64,000 bases of DNA from Fusibacter tunisiensis (lineage in GTDB: Bacteria > Bacillota > Clostridia > Peptostreptococcales > Acidaminobacteraceae): NCBI RefSeq assembly GCF_016908355.1, contig NZ_JAFBDT010000003.1, positions 1-64,000 on the forward strand. The letters are read 5' to 3'. Both the position numbers and the translations under genes were made by a program. The notes beneath the pieces were generated by a model that saw only the letters and a list, made by a program, of their open reading frames with translations, was not told the DNA's origin and did no database searches. This document shows positions 7,859 through 16,299 of this stretch, in pieces (the first letter of the stretch is position 1; every line of letters starts with the position of its first letter).

Positions 7859-9010
7859 ATGAAAAAATTAACAGTGGGTCTTTTTAATGATTCATTTCCA
7901 CCAACAATAGATGGTGTTGCAAATACAGTTTTCAATTACGCAAAAGAAATCCATGAAAATTTTGGAAATGCCATTGTAGCGACACCAAAGTATCCAAATG
8001 TGAAAGATGTGTATCCGTTTCAAGTGGTACGTTATGCCAGTGCATACATAGGCAATCGTATTGGCTACCGTGTGGGGTATCCTTTTAATCCCAAATTGAT
8101 AGTGGCGCTTCGGAAAAAAAAGTTCGACATCATACACGTTCATAGCCCTTTTGTGTCCATGGTATTGGCTCGAGTTGTTAGAAAATACACCAAAACACCT
8201 ATTGTTTTTACATACCACACTAAATTTGATATAGACATACAAAAACGCATTGCAACAAAAACAATGCGTAAGGCATCCATAAAATTTATTTTGGCAAATA
8301 TCAATGCCAGCAATGAAGTGTGGGTTGTATCTGAAGGTGCAGGTGAAAATTTAAAATCTATAGGATATACAGGTTCTTATGAGATCATGCCAAATGGCAC
8401 AGATTTTAAAAAGGGTAAGTCTGATAAAAATAGAATAGCGGCCCTAAATAACCAGTTTGGACTTTCAGAAGATCAACTTGTTTTTTTATTTGTTGGACGC
8501 ATGATGTGGTACAAAAATATTAAATTGATTGTGGATGCACTTAAAATGGCAAAAGATCTTGAAACAGACTTTAAAATGATTTTTGTGGGTGATGGCGCAG
8601 ATCGACACGACATTGAAGCCTATGTAAGGGAACAAGGACTAGATGCAAGTTGCGTGTTTGCAGGTCCAGTTTTAAGCCGTGAGGCCCTTCGTGATTATTA
8701 TAGTCGAGCAGATCTTTTTATGTTCCCATCCACATATGATACAAATGGGATTGTTGTACGCGAAGCTGCGGCTTGTGCTTGTCCAAGTTTGTTGGTTGAG
8801 GGCAGCTGTGCTGCTGAAGGCATTGAACCAGATTACGCAGGGGTTGTTGTAGAGGAATCCGTTGAAGCAATTGCAAAAAAATTGAAGGCGTTATCGGAGG
8901 ACCGCCTTCAACTTAAAAGAATTGGTGAACATGCAGCAGATACAGTTTATTTTTCGTGGCATGATGCTGTGAAGAAAGCATATTCACGCTATGAAAGTTT
9001 AATTGATTAA
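7859..9010 (+). CDS. Family GT4 glycosyltransferase
   Basis: A 383-residue GT-B glycosyltransferase. The N-terminal acceptor domain begins LFNDSFPPTIDGVANTV, the typical opening of GT4 lipid and polysaccharide glycosyltransferases, with HVHSPF and TYHTKFD. The C-terminal nucleotide-sugar domain has FVGRMMWYKNI, FVGDGADR and FPSTYDTNGIVVREAAA. The closest known type is the diacylglycerol glucosyltransferase (glycolipid) group, but the acceptor is not determined by sequence alone. ATG follows GGGGGATTAT. The 3' end overlaps the convergent ade gene by 4 bp. Confidence 0.85.
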   Translation: MKKLTVGLFNDSFPPTIDGVANTVFNYAKEIHENFGNAIVATPKYPNVKDVYPFQVVRYASAYIGNRIGYRVGYPFNPKLIVALRKKKFDIIHVHSPFVSMVLARVVRKYTKTPIVFTYHTKFDIDIQKRIATKTMRKASIKFILANINASNEVWVVSEGAGENLKSIGYTGSYEIMPNGTDFKKGKSDKNRIAALNNQFGLSEDQLVFLFVGRMMWYKNIKLIVDALKMAKDLETDFKMIFVGDGADRHDIEAYVREQGLDASCVFAGPVLSREALRDYYSRADLFMFPSTYDTNGIVVREAAACACPSLLVEGSCAAEGIEPDYAGVVVEESVEAIAKKLKALSEDRLQLKRIGEHAADTVYFSWHDAVKKAYSRYESLID

Positions 9011-10737
9011 CCTTCAACTTCGATACCAATCCAGTCAAAGCTTGTGACATCAAAGTATCCTTGATCTGTGATTTTCAGTTCGGGAATAACGGGAAGCGCC
9101 ATGAAACTTAAAGTCATAAATGGATCGACTTTGTTTGATATTTGTAAAGACTCATAGGCAATTTTCCTCAATTCTGATAATTTTTCAGAAACGTTTTCCA
9201 TAGAGTCAGTGGACATTAACCCGGCGATTGGAAGCTCAAGAGTTGCTTTTATAGCGCCGTTTTGTGCGATGGTAATGCCACCTTGTACCCGAATAAGTTC
9301 GTTCACCGCAACAGCCATGTCACTGTCTGAATCACCTATAACGATAATATTGTGCGAATCATGGGCGATTGTAGTGGCAATAGCGCCATTTTTAAGGTTA
9401 AAGTTTTCAATCAGACCCAGCCCAATGTTGTGTGTGTTTCCGTGGCGTTCAATTACGGCTATCTTGACAACATCTAATAATTTATTAGGTGTAAAATAGC
9501 CGTCTAAATCTAAGTAAACGCGCCTTACGGCTCGGTTGGTGACAATGGATTCTGGTGTCATGTGGATGACATTGACCAAATCTGAATTCAGCTTAATTCT
9601 AAATTGTTCAGGGGTAACAGATTTGATTTTAACAGTGTTCATAACACTGGATGGATCTACTTTTTGAGAATCAAACAAGGCTTTTTTGTGGTCCGCCACA
9701 AGAGAGCCTTTTTTATAAACTTGGACAATGTTGAAGCTGTTTAAATCATCTAAAATAATGAGATCAGCGTCATAGCCAGGTGCAATTGCCCCTATGTCTC
9801 TTAGATTATAGCATCTTGCAGGGTTAATTGTAGCGAGTTGAAGTGCTGTAATGGGGTCCATACCAAGTTCAATTGCGCGTCTGACATTGTAATCAATATG
9901 GCCTTCGCGGAGAATGTCCTCTGGATGTTTGTCATCGGTGCAAAACATACAAAGGTGCTTTGTATGTGTATTAACGCCTTGAATCAAAGTGTCCAAATTT
10001 CTTGCGGCAGATCCTTCCCGAATGGCTATGTACATCCCTAGACCGATACGTTCCTCCATTTCTGCTACTGTGGTACACTCGTGTTCGGTTCGAATGCCAT
10101 TGATGACATAAGCGTTTAAAGATTTTCCGGAAATCTCAGGACCGTGACCATCGATGATCATATGGTTGGCTAACTCCATTTTTTCAATCATATCTTGATC
10201 GCCATTGATAACACCCACATAGTTCATCACTTCACCAAGACCAAGAACCATTTTATGGTCAATTAGTTCTGCCAATGAATCGCGTGTTAACACAGCGCCT
10301 GAATTTTCAAATGGGGTTGCAGGAACGCACGATGGCATCATAAAAAAACCATTTAAAGCTGTTTTTTCGCTGGCTTCAATCATATATCTAATGCCTGCTA
10401 GACCGGCAACGTTTGCTATTTCGTGGGGGTCAGCAATGACAGTGGTTGTTCCCCGGGGGACAATAATTCGGGCCATTTGATCTGGGGCCACTAAAGTAGA
10501 CTCCATATGCATGTGTGCATCAATCAATCCAGGTGCTACAAATTTTCCTTCTAAATCGATTTCCCTTTCACCAGTATAATTTCCGATGCCTATAATTTTT
10601 CCGCCATCAATGGCAATGTCATCTTGCGTAATCTTTCCGTTAAATACGTTTATGACTTTTGCATTTTTTAAAACCAGTGCAGTAGGCGCGTCTCCTCTTG
10701 CAAGTTTTGCCCTAAGGTGCATTTTTTGCATGGACAT
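9007..10737 (-). CDS. ade: Adenine deaminase
   Basis: Converts adenine to hypoxanthine plus ammonia in purine salvage. The 576-residue protein has the amidohydrolase layout: an N-terminal small beta domain (NAKVINVFNGKI), the metal site DAHMHMES (H75, H77), DPHEIANV, DGHGPEISGK, FCTDDKHPED, and a C-terminal domain with HDSHNIIVIG that is typical of bacterial AdeC. Length is normal. AAGGAGG sits 7 nt before ATG 10737 and includes the relQ stop region. The gap to relQ is 2 bp, so the two genes are an operon with coupled translation. Confidence 0.96.
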   Translation of the reverse strand: MSMQKMHLRAKLARGDAPTALVLKNAKVINVFNGKITQDDIAIDGGKIIGIGNYTGEREIDLEGKFVAPGLIDAHMHMESTLVAPDQMARIIVPRGTTTVIADPHEIANVAGLAGIRYMIEASEKTALNGFFMMPSCVPATPFENSGAVLTRDSLAELIDHKMVLGLGEVMNYVGVINGDQDMIEKMELANHMIIDGHGPEISGKSLNAYVINGIRTEHECTTVAEMEERIGLGMYIAIREGSAARNLDTLIQGVNTHTKHLCMFCTDDKHPEDILREGHIDYNVRRAIELGMDPITALQLATINPARCYNLRDIGAIAPGYDADLIILDDLNSFNIVQVYKKGSLVADHKKALFDSQKVDPSSVMNTVKIKSVTPEQFRIKLNSDLVNVIHMTPESIVTNRAVRRVYLDLDGYFTPNKLLDVVKIAVIERHGNTHNIGLGLIENFNLKNGAIATTIAHDSHNIIVIGDSDSDMAVAVNELIRVQGGITIAQNGAIKATLELPIAGLMSTDSMENVSEKLSELRKIAYESLQISNKVDPFMTLSFMALPVIPELKITDQGYFDVTSFDWIGIEVEG

Positions 10738-10739
10738 AA

Positions 10740-11426
10740 TCAGGCCTCCTTGAAATATTCATCGACATATAAGTCGTTAAGACACACTTCTTCAGAATTG
10801 TTCTCTAAACATAGAATCAATTTTTTGAGTGTATACATCCGGTTATCAAGTTCGGAAATCAAATCTGCACATTCTTTCAATTCTGCTTGTATGGTGGTTG
10901 GTGATTTTCCCTTGTATTTATAATAGAGTTTGTGTTCTACACTGGCCCAAAAATCCATTGCAATTGTTCTGAGTTGAATTTCCACACGTGTTTCAATGAC
11001 ACCTTTGCTTAAATAAACTGGGATTTGAACATGGACGTGTAGGCTTTTATAACCATTTTCTTTTGGCGCTGCTATATAATCTTTTACTTGGAGTATTTTT
11101 AAATCTGACTGTGCTTCAATCATTTTAAAAACATCGAAAATATCGGCTGTAAAAGCGCAAATAATTCGAATACCAGCAACATCGAATAGGTGTTCTTTAG
11201 CATTTTCAACAGTTGGGTCAAAACCAATACGTTCTAGTTTCTCTCGGATTCGGTCTGGGTTTTTAACGCGGTAGCTAATATGTTCAATGGGGTTGTAATC
11301 GTGCATGGTTTGAAATTCTTCATCTAAGTTATTCAGTCTTGTACGCATTTCATCAACTGCAAATTTATGAATCATAAGCAATTCTCGCCACTCTAAAGTT
11401 TCTTCATTCAAGTAATTATCCACCAT
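10740..11426 (-). CDS. relQ: Small alarmone synthetase, (p)ppGpp synthetase (RelQ-like)
   Basis: A 228-residue single-domain GTP pyrophosphokinase, lacking the hydrolase, TGS and ACT domains of Rel. It makes ppGpp or pppGpp from ATP and GDP/GTP in the cytosol. Family motifs are visible: HISYRVKNPDRIREKL, DVAGIRIICAF, YIAAPKENGYKSLHVHV and the catalytic VEIQLRTIAMDFWASVEHKL. ATG 11426 follows GGAGAAAGTTA. It is the first gene of an operon with adenine deaminase. RelP versus RelQ cannot be settled by eye; the gene symbol is tentative. Confidence 0.88.
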   Translation of the reverse strand: MVDNYLNEETLEWRELLMIHKFAVDEMRTRLNNLDEEFQTMHDYNPIEHISYRVKNPDRIREKLERIGFDPTVENAKEHLFDVAGIRIICAFTADIFDVFKMIEAQSDLKILQVKDYIAAPKENGYKSLHVHVQIPVYLSKGVIETRVEIQLRTIAMDFWASVEHKLYYKYKGKSPTTIQAELKECADLISELDNRMYTLKKLILCLENNSEEVCLNDLYVDEYFKEA

Positions 11427-11551
11427 TAACTTTCTCCTTTTCAGTCTTTCAAATATCTATACCCATTTAGCCTAAGTTTATTTATGAATAGGACTAAAAA
11501 AAAGTGGTATATTTATTCTATAAAAGTATTTGTTAGATAAAAGGAGGAACT

Positions 11552-11905
11552 ATGCCTGATCCAATTGACCTCTCAAAAATCTATTGACAGCCGAAATGTG
11601 GAGATGGTTAGAGAACTGCCCTATGCGTTGGATTTGATCACAGTTAGCGTTGAGGCAGGTGTGGCATACATGAAATTAGCACGCTGATGTCTGCTTTAAT
11701 TCAAGCGGATGAACTGGGTGTAAGTCTTGGAAAAGTTTTAAGAATCGAAGGGGACCAATTAAGGGAAAAAAGAAAACAAGCTGCTCGTGAAAAAGCAATG
11801 AAAGCGCCTATTAAAATGCTGTTTCCACTGGTTATCTTTATTTTCCCTGCTATATTTGTGGTGATTTTGGGGCCCGCTTTAATTCAGATTATGACAGGAT
11901 TTTAG
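11552..11905 (+). pseudogene. Degenerate tadC remnant (Flp pilus type II secretion F-like)
   Basis: Two pieces of one TadC protein lie here in different frames. Frame 3 (from about 11589) reads SRNVEMVRELPYALDLITVS then VEAGVAYMKLAR, then stops at 11685. Frame 2 (ATG 11687) reads MSALIQADELGVSLGKVLRI, then a basic stretch and two hydrophobic segments ending GPALIQIMTGF. In intact TadC these flank about 55 residues that are missing here, and the protein N-terminus is absent. An AGGAGG and ATG at 11552 give only 11 codons. The last 72 codons could still be translated but make no complete secretion subunit. Confidence 0.75.
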
Positions 11906-11913
11906 GTGATGGG

Positions 11914-12231
11914 ATGCAAATTATTAAAGTTGACACGATCGTTCGGGCAAATACATTTATAAAAAGGCTAAAAGGCTATATGTTTGTAAGTAAGCCAAAT
12001 CGTCGGGAAGTGTTGTTGATAGAGCCGTGCAATCAAGTGCATACTTTCAATATGAAGTTTGAAATTGATGTCCTGTACTTGGACATTAATTTTCGAGTTT
12101 TGGCTAAATTTGAACATGTAAAAGCTGGGAGAGTTCTGCCTGCAGTTAAAGAATCAATGCGCGTTGCTGAAGGTGGAGCAGGTTTATTTAAGCGGATTGT
12201 TGAAGGTGAAATTGTAAGATTTGAGATATAA
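11914..12231 (+). CDS. DUF192 family protein
   Basis: A 105-residue protein of the DUF192 fold. Family features are RLKGYMF, IEPCNQVHTFNMKFEIDVLYLD and the C-terminal strand RVAEGGAGLFKR. DUF192 proteins are small beta barrels of unknown function, often found near Tad/Flp pilus genes in Firmicutes. Here it starts 8 bp after a tadC remnant, so it is probably the survivor of a decayed Tad locus. It lacks the signal peptide that many DUF192 proteins have. Confidence 0.82.
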   Translation: MQIIKVDTIVRANTFIKRLKGYMFVSKPNRREVLLIEPCNQVHTFNMKFEIDVLYLDINFRVLAKFEHVKAGRVLPAVKESMRVAEGGAGLFKRIVEGEIVRFEI

Positions 12232-12238
12232 AAAAGAA

Positions 12239-12267
12239 TTGATTACACGTATAAATTGTGGCATAAT
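12239..12267 (+). promoter_or_regulatory. Promoter of tRNA-Val
   Basis: TTGATT (12239-12244), 17-bp spacer, CATAAT (12262-12267), about 18 bp upstream of the mature tRNA 5' end. Confidence 0.6.
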
Positions 12268-12284
12268 TAAAAAGCAGTTAATGC

Positions 12285-12360
12285 GCGAGATTAACTCAGA
12301 TGGTAGAGTGTTTCCTTGACGTGGAAAAAGTCAGGGGTTCGAGTCCCTTATCTCGCACCA
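12285..12360 (+). tRNA. tRNA-Val(GAC)
   Basis: The acceptor arm GCGAGAT (12285-12291) pairs with ATCTCGC (12350-12356), followed by discriminator A and encoded CCA. D arm: ACTC/GAGT with GG in the loop. Anticodon stem TTTCC/GGAAA with loop TTGACGT gives anticodon GAC at 12318-12320. T arm: AGGGG-TTCGAGT-CCCTT. It has a short variable loop and a total of 76 nt. GAC reads the valine codons GUC and GUU. Position 37 is G rather than the more usual A of tRNA-Val. Confidence 0.93.
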
Positions 12361-12365
12361 TGAAA

Positions 12366-12400
12366 AGGCCCGGATGCATCTTAGTGTATCTGGGCTTTTT
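12366..12400 (+). terminator. Terminator after tRNA-Val
   Basis: The stem GCCCGGATGCA / TGTATCTGGGC (12368-12378 with 12385-12395, containing G-T pairs) is followed by TTTTT. Confidence 0.8.
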
Positions 12401-12460
12401 GATTGAAGTTTTAAAGTTTTGTGTAATAATAGTAATAGAATGTACATAGGGGGATTACTT

Positions 12461-13612
12461 ATGCAAAGAGAAGATTATTTAAAACATGATCCTTTTGGAG
12501 AGTTAGGGCTTATTGTGATGGACAATTGTGCTGAATTGGGTGAAAAAGTGGATCAGTATTTAATACAAATGCGTAAAAATTTAGCAAAGGCTGAAACTGT
12601 TGTTCCAGAAACTTATCGAATTCAAAAAAAAGAGATACGATTTTCCAATGGTGAAGGAAAGATTTTTATTGAAGAAACAGTGCGTGGAAAAGACATCTAC
12701 ATCTTAACGGATATTGGCAATTACAGCATGACCTATATGCTTTATGGTCATGAAAATAGAAAAAGTCCAGATGATCACATACAAGATTTAAAACGCGTCC
12801 TTTCTGCCATGGCTGGTAAAGCAAGGCGCATTACTATTTTAATGCCACTTTTGTATGCATCCAGACAACATAGTAGAAAGGGCCGGGAATCCCTAGATTG
12901 CGCCATGGCACTTCAAGAACTCGAAAAACTTGGGGTCGATGATATTTTAACATTTGATGCCCATGACCCTACCATACAAAATGCAATCCCATTGATTTCA
13001 TTTGAAAATCTTTATCCGACTTTTGATATTGTTAAGAGTTTTCTAGATACTGAAAGAGCGGTTCACGAGGACATGCTGATTATTAGCCCAGATACAGGGG
13101 CAATGGATCGGGCCATATACTATTCAAGTGTTCTTGGATATGATATAGGGTTGTTTTATAAAAGACGGGACCATAGTAAGGTCGTCAAAGGCAAAAATCC
13201 CATTGTACAGCATGAATACATTGGGCGGGATGTTTCAGAGAGTCATATCCTGATTGTTGACGACATGATTGCATCAGGGGAATCTGTGTTTGATATTATG
13301 CAGGAACTCAAAAAGAGACAGGCAGGGAAAGTATATGTCGCTACGACATTTGCACTTTTTACTGAGGGGGTAGAAAAGTTTAAAGCGTATTATGAACAGG
13401 GGCTTTTCCATAAATTATACACAACGAACCTGTCCTATATTCCTGAAGATGTAAAAAAAGAACCCTGGTTAAAAGAAGTGGATATGTCCTTCTATATCTC
13501 CAGGATTATTAATCGGTTAAATTATGATGTGTCTATTAGTGATTTAATGGATGCAACCAAAGGCATTCAGGACTTGCTCAGACTTGCTGGAAAATCTTTG
13601 AAAACCATTTGA
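12461..13612 (+). CDS. prs: Ribose-phosphate pyrophosphokinase (PRPP synthetase), long form
   Basis: Makes PRPP from ribose-5-phosphate and ATP for purine, pyrimidine and NAD synthesis. The 383-residue protein has the PRPP loop ILIVDDMIASGES (about 263-275), a degenerate ATP-binding region LLYASRQHSRKGRES, and a typical FDAHDP metal motif. It is about 65 residues longer than the standard 315-residue enzyme and resembles the divergent long Prs of some Clostridia, in which the final 60 residues are extra. ATG 12461 follows AGGGGGATTACTT. The 3' end overlaps the convergent SpoIIE-type gene by 46 bp. Confidence 0.87.
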   Translation: MQREDYLKHDPFGELGLIVMDNCAELGEKVDQYLIQMRKNLAKAETVVPETYRIQKKEIRFSNGEGKIFIEETVRGKDIYILTDIGNYSMTYMLYGHENRKSPDDHIQDLKRVLSAMAGKARRITILMPLLYASRQHSRKGRESLDCAMALQELEKLGVDDILTFDAHDPTIQNAIPLISFENLYPTFDIVKSFLDTERAVHEDMLIISPDTGAMDRAIYYSSVLGYDIGLFYKRRDHSKVVKGKNPIVQHEYIGRDVSESHILIVDDMIASGESVFDIMQELKKRQAGKVYVATTFALFTEGVEKFKAYYEQGLFHKLYTTNLSYIPEDVKKEPWLKEVDMSFYISRIINRLNYDVSISDLMDATKGIQDLLRLAGKSLKTI

Positions 13613-15039
13613 CACACTGTGACGTCATCTTTAAGTGTTTTATCTATGTTAAAGTTTTGATAGAGAACTGAAAAAAACCGATCTGTGGCACGCTCCTCAA
13701 AGGCAGTTTGAATTTGAGCGAGCGCGTCTTCGTATTCAATGTTTGAACTTTCATATAGACCGTCCGTAAAACAAAGAAAGCGTGTGTAAGTTGAAAGTTT
13801 CAAGGTATAAGCAGTGTGTTTTTGAGGCATAACCCCCATAATGAGATTGTTGGATGGTTTTGGATCCGATGCCCCGTTTTTTTTCAGTAATATCGCATCC
13901 ATGTGGCCCGCATTGATTAGTTTAAGGCTATCTTGGCTGGGGTCCACTTCCATGAAAATACCAGTCATATATTTGCTGCGTTCAGGATCTTCCTCATTTA
14001 AAGTACACAGGTGGTCGTTAACAGCATCAACACTTTCTTCAAGTGTTTTAAATTTAATATAGTCTTTGAATATTTGTGACATGGTAATGGCAATCATTGA
14101 CGAAGATAAACCATGCCCCATTACGTCAATCAAAACAAAATGATACTTACCCAAATTGTTTTTGTCAAAGAAAATAAAATCCCCACCCAGTTCGTTGTAA
14201 TGCATTAAATTATAATCGAAATCAACGAAATCATCTGTATAAGCATCTGGAAACAATCCTTGAATGGCGGTTTTTGCGAGTTTGACTTCTTTTGACAACT
14301 CATCCAGGAGAAGGCGTTCTCTGGTAATGTTTTTACCAATCTTAACGAAATTCATTATCTCGCCATGGGCATTCCTGAGCGGTGTAATGGTGGATTCTTC
14401 ATAGAATCGGTTGTCATATTTATCTTTGTTGACAAAAATACCTTCCCAAACTTTGCCTGTGCTTATGGTTTCCCATAAGTCCTTGTAAAAGGGGTCCTCA
14501 TGAAAGCCACTTTTAATAACGTTGGGAGACTTTGAAATAAACTCTTCCGTTGTGTAGCCGGTAGTTTTTTCAAAATATGGATTGGCAAATTCAATGTTTC
14601 CTTTTTTGTCTGTTATGACAATTGAATTTTGAGCATTGTCAATGATACGATACAGGGCCTTATTTTCATCCTGAAGCAATTTTGTGTTTAAACTCTGATC
14701 GAATAGAATCTTCATATCGTATTTTGAGGCACTGTCTTTTACCCACAACTGGATGCCGGATTCATACAAGTTTTCAAGTACCGAGGGATCATCTGGGACA
14801 TTGATTACAATAACTTGCGCATAAACTTTGTAAAGCGTTGAAAGCGGTTGTTTGAGATCAAGCAAATGTACGTAGTCTACAATTAACGTGTCATAAAATC
14901 CTTTGGGTAATGTCCAGTCTTTAAGAATTCTTGTAATCGGTTCACATCTTGAGGTATAACCCTCTATAAGGTCCAATAAACTTGCATAATCTTCAGCACT
15001 GGTGTAAAGGTCTAAGTAAATAATAGGTCTTTTAAACAC
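13567..15039 (-). CDS. Receiver-PAS-SpoIIE (PP2C) phosphatase regulator
   Basis: A 490-residue three-part signalling protein. Residues 1-120 look like a response-regulator receiver (TLIVDYVHL with a plausible phosphoacceptor Asp, and QLWVKDSASKYDMKIL with the conserved Lys region), though the N-terminal acidic pair is not obvious. Residues about 130-250 are a PAS domain (IDNAQNSIVITDKKGNIEFA, NITRERLL). The rest is a SpoIIE/RsbU-type PP2C phosphatase with GGDFIFF, DVMGHG, NAGHMDA, FTDGLYE and DDVTV. Such proteins dephosphorylate anti-sigma antagonists; no partner is nearby. The start is GTG 15039 with GGAGG 5 nt upstream. It overlaps the flavin reductase gene by 8 bp. Confidence 0.85.
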   Translation of the reverse strand: MFKRPIIYLDLYTSAEDYASLLDLIEGYTSRCEPITRILKDWTLPKGFYDTLIVDYVHLLDLKQPLSTLYKVYAQVIVINVPDDPSVLENLYESGIQLWVKDSASKYDMKILFDQSLNTKLLQDENKALYRIIDNAQNSIVITDKKGNIEFANPYFEKTTGYTTEEFISKSPNVIKSGFHEDPFYKDLWETISTGKVWEGIFVNKDKYDNRFYEESTITPLRNAHGEIMNFVKIGKNITRERLLLDELSKEVKLAKTAIQGLFPDAYTDDFVDFDYNLMHYNELGGDFIFFDKNNLGKYHFVLIDVMGHGLSSSMIAITMSQIFKDYIKFKTLEESVDAVNDHLCTLNEEDPERSKYMTGIFMEVDPSQDSLKLINAGHMDAILLKKNGASDPKPSNNLIMGVMPQKHTAYTLKLSTYTRFLCFTDGLYESSNIEYEDALAQIQTAFEERATDRFFSVLYQNFNIDKTLKDDVTVCQMVFKDFPASLSKS

Positions 15040-15637
15040 GTCGGCCTCCTGACTTTTTTTGTTTTCGAATGCGTGTTTTTTTCTTCATAATGGAATACCC
15101 AAAAGTGCCAAGCTTTTCTCCGAGTTCATAGTAGGCACCGTGGCTGTAAGCAATTAATCCTGCCTGGTCTAATCTAAATTTACCGCTTTCATCGAGGAAA
15201 CTGTCTTCAACAGTAACGCCAATAACCTTTGCTATAAAAAGATCATGGGATCCCAGTGGTTTAATTTCCATCAGTTCACATTCCAAAGCAAGTGGTGATT
15301 CCTTGATTATAGGGATATCCAAACATTGGCCTTGAATAGGGGTTAGTCCAGTTTCCTTGAATTTGTCAACGTCTCTACCTGATTTTACGCCACAGTAATC
15401 CGTTGCACGTACCATATCTGTTGTTGTGAGATTGATGGCAAAATTACCTGTTTTTTTTATCAAATCATAAGACAGCCGTTCGGGACGTACAGAAATATAA
15501 ACGATTGTAGGATTGGTACATAGGGTTCCAGTCCATGCAATTGTAATTAAGTTTGGCGCTTCCATGGTCCCGCAGCTCACAAGAACAGCAGGGAGTGGGT
15601 AGACCATGGTCCCAGGTTTCCAGACTATTTTTCCCAT
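15032..15637 (-). CDS. Flavin reductase-like FMN-binding protein
   Basis: A 201-residue split-barrel flavoprotein of the flavin-reductase-like family. Visible features are NLITIAWTGTLCTNPTIVYI, SVRPERLSYDLIKKTGNFAI, a conserved SGRDVDKF, and a hydrophobic core strand. Members use FMN to reduce flavins or bind iron complexes; the substrate is unknown here. The C-terminus is very basic (KKKTRIRKQKKSGGRRV). The gene runs into the PAS-SpoIIE regulator by an 8-bp overlap, so both are on one transcript. Confidence 0.85.
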   Translation of the reverse strand: MGKIVWKPGTMVYPLPAVLVSCGTMEAPNLITIAWTGTLCTNPTIVYISVRPERLSYDLIKKTGNFAINLTTTDMVRATDYCGVKSGRDVDKFKETGLTPIQGQCLDIPIIKESPLALECELMEIKPLGSHDLFIAKVIGVTVEDSFLDESGKFRLDQAGLIAYSHGAYYELGEKLGTFGYSIMKKKTRIRKQKKSGGRRV

Positions 15638-15773
15638 AAGATCTCCTTTTTTTGTTCATTATAACACATAGGTGTTTTCAATAGAAAAAAAACATCTATA
15701 GAAAAAACTGATTATAAGATAATCTTTTATAAAAGTTGGGTATAACATAATAAAGATGGAAGGGGGAGACATT

Positions 15774-16283
15774 ATGAAAATTGCAATTCAAAGAGGTTTG
15801 GAAAATATAGAAACGCTGTTGACAGAAAAAGGATATCAGACCGTTCGATACGGGGATGGCGGCAAGGGCATTGGCATTACTGTCATAAATGATGTGGATG
15901 AAGCTTATGAAGAAATTGATCCTGTAACATTTTATGGAACAGGTGAAAAGGCCATGATTTTGTTAAATGCATCAAAGTTATCCGATGAAGAAATCTTGAA
16001 ATATGTTAAAAAGTACAGTGAAAATCCAAAAGTAGTTGCTGTGCAAAAGGGGATGAGCCGGACACAGGAGAAATTAGAAGCTTTAGGCTATGATGTTGTG
16101 ACTGTGGATGATGCCATAAGGAAGGTGCGTGTGTCCATTATCAGAAGTGGTGATGGCGCATATGAAGAAATTGAACCTGTTTCGTTTTATGGCTCTGGTG
16201 ATCGGGAAGTTGTTGTTTTAGATGCAACACAACTTTCACAAGAACAATTGATGAAATATGTTGAAAAATATACTGTTCTATAA
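15774..16283 (+). CDS. Tandem YkuS-like (UPF0180-related) repeat protein
   Basis: A 169-residue protein made of two related halves. The first half contains AYEEIDPVTFYGTGEKAMILL; the second contains AYEEIEPVSFYGSGDREVVVL. Each half starts with a GY(Q/D)xV strand and ends LS(D/Q)E(E/Q)xxKYV. The opening MKIAIQRGLENIETLLTEKG resembles the small YkuS/UPF0180 proteins of Firmicutes, which are single copies of about 80 residues. Function is unknown. ATG 15774 follows AGGGGGAGACATT. A promoter for the downstream leuS T-box overlaps its stop codon. Confidence 0.6.
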   Translation: MKIAIQRGLENIETLLTEKGYQTVRYGDGGKGIGITVINDVDEAYEEIDPVTFYGTGEKAMILLNASKLSDEEILKYVKKYSENPKVVAVQKGMSRTQEKLEALGYDVVTVDDAIRKVRVSIIRSGDGAYEEIEPVSFYGSGDREVVVLDATQLSQEQLMKYVEKYTVL

Positions 16284-16289
16284 TATAAT
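16261..16289 (+). promoter_or_regulatory. Promoter of the leuS T-box
   Basis: TTGAAA (16261-16266), 17-bp spacer, TATAAT (16284-16289). The -35 lies inside the upstream coding sequence and the -10 begins right after its stop codon. Confidence 0.75.
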
Positions 16290-16299
16290 AATTGAATAA

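Noticed and set aside
15700-15745. An imperfect palindrome around TTATAAGATAATCTTTTATAA-like sequence as a PerR or Fur site.
   Set aside because: It is AT-rich and does not match either consensus well; no support beyond chance in this composition.
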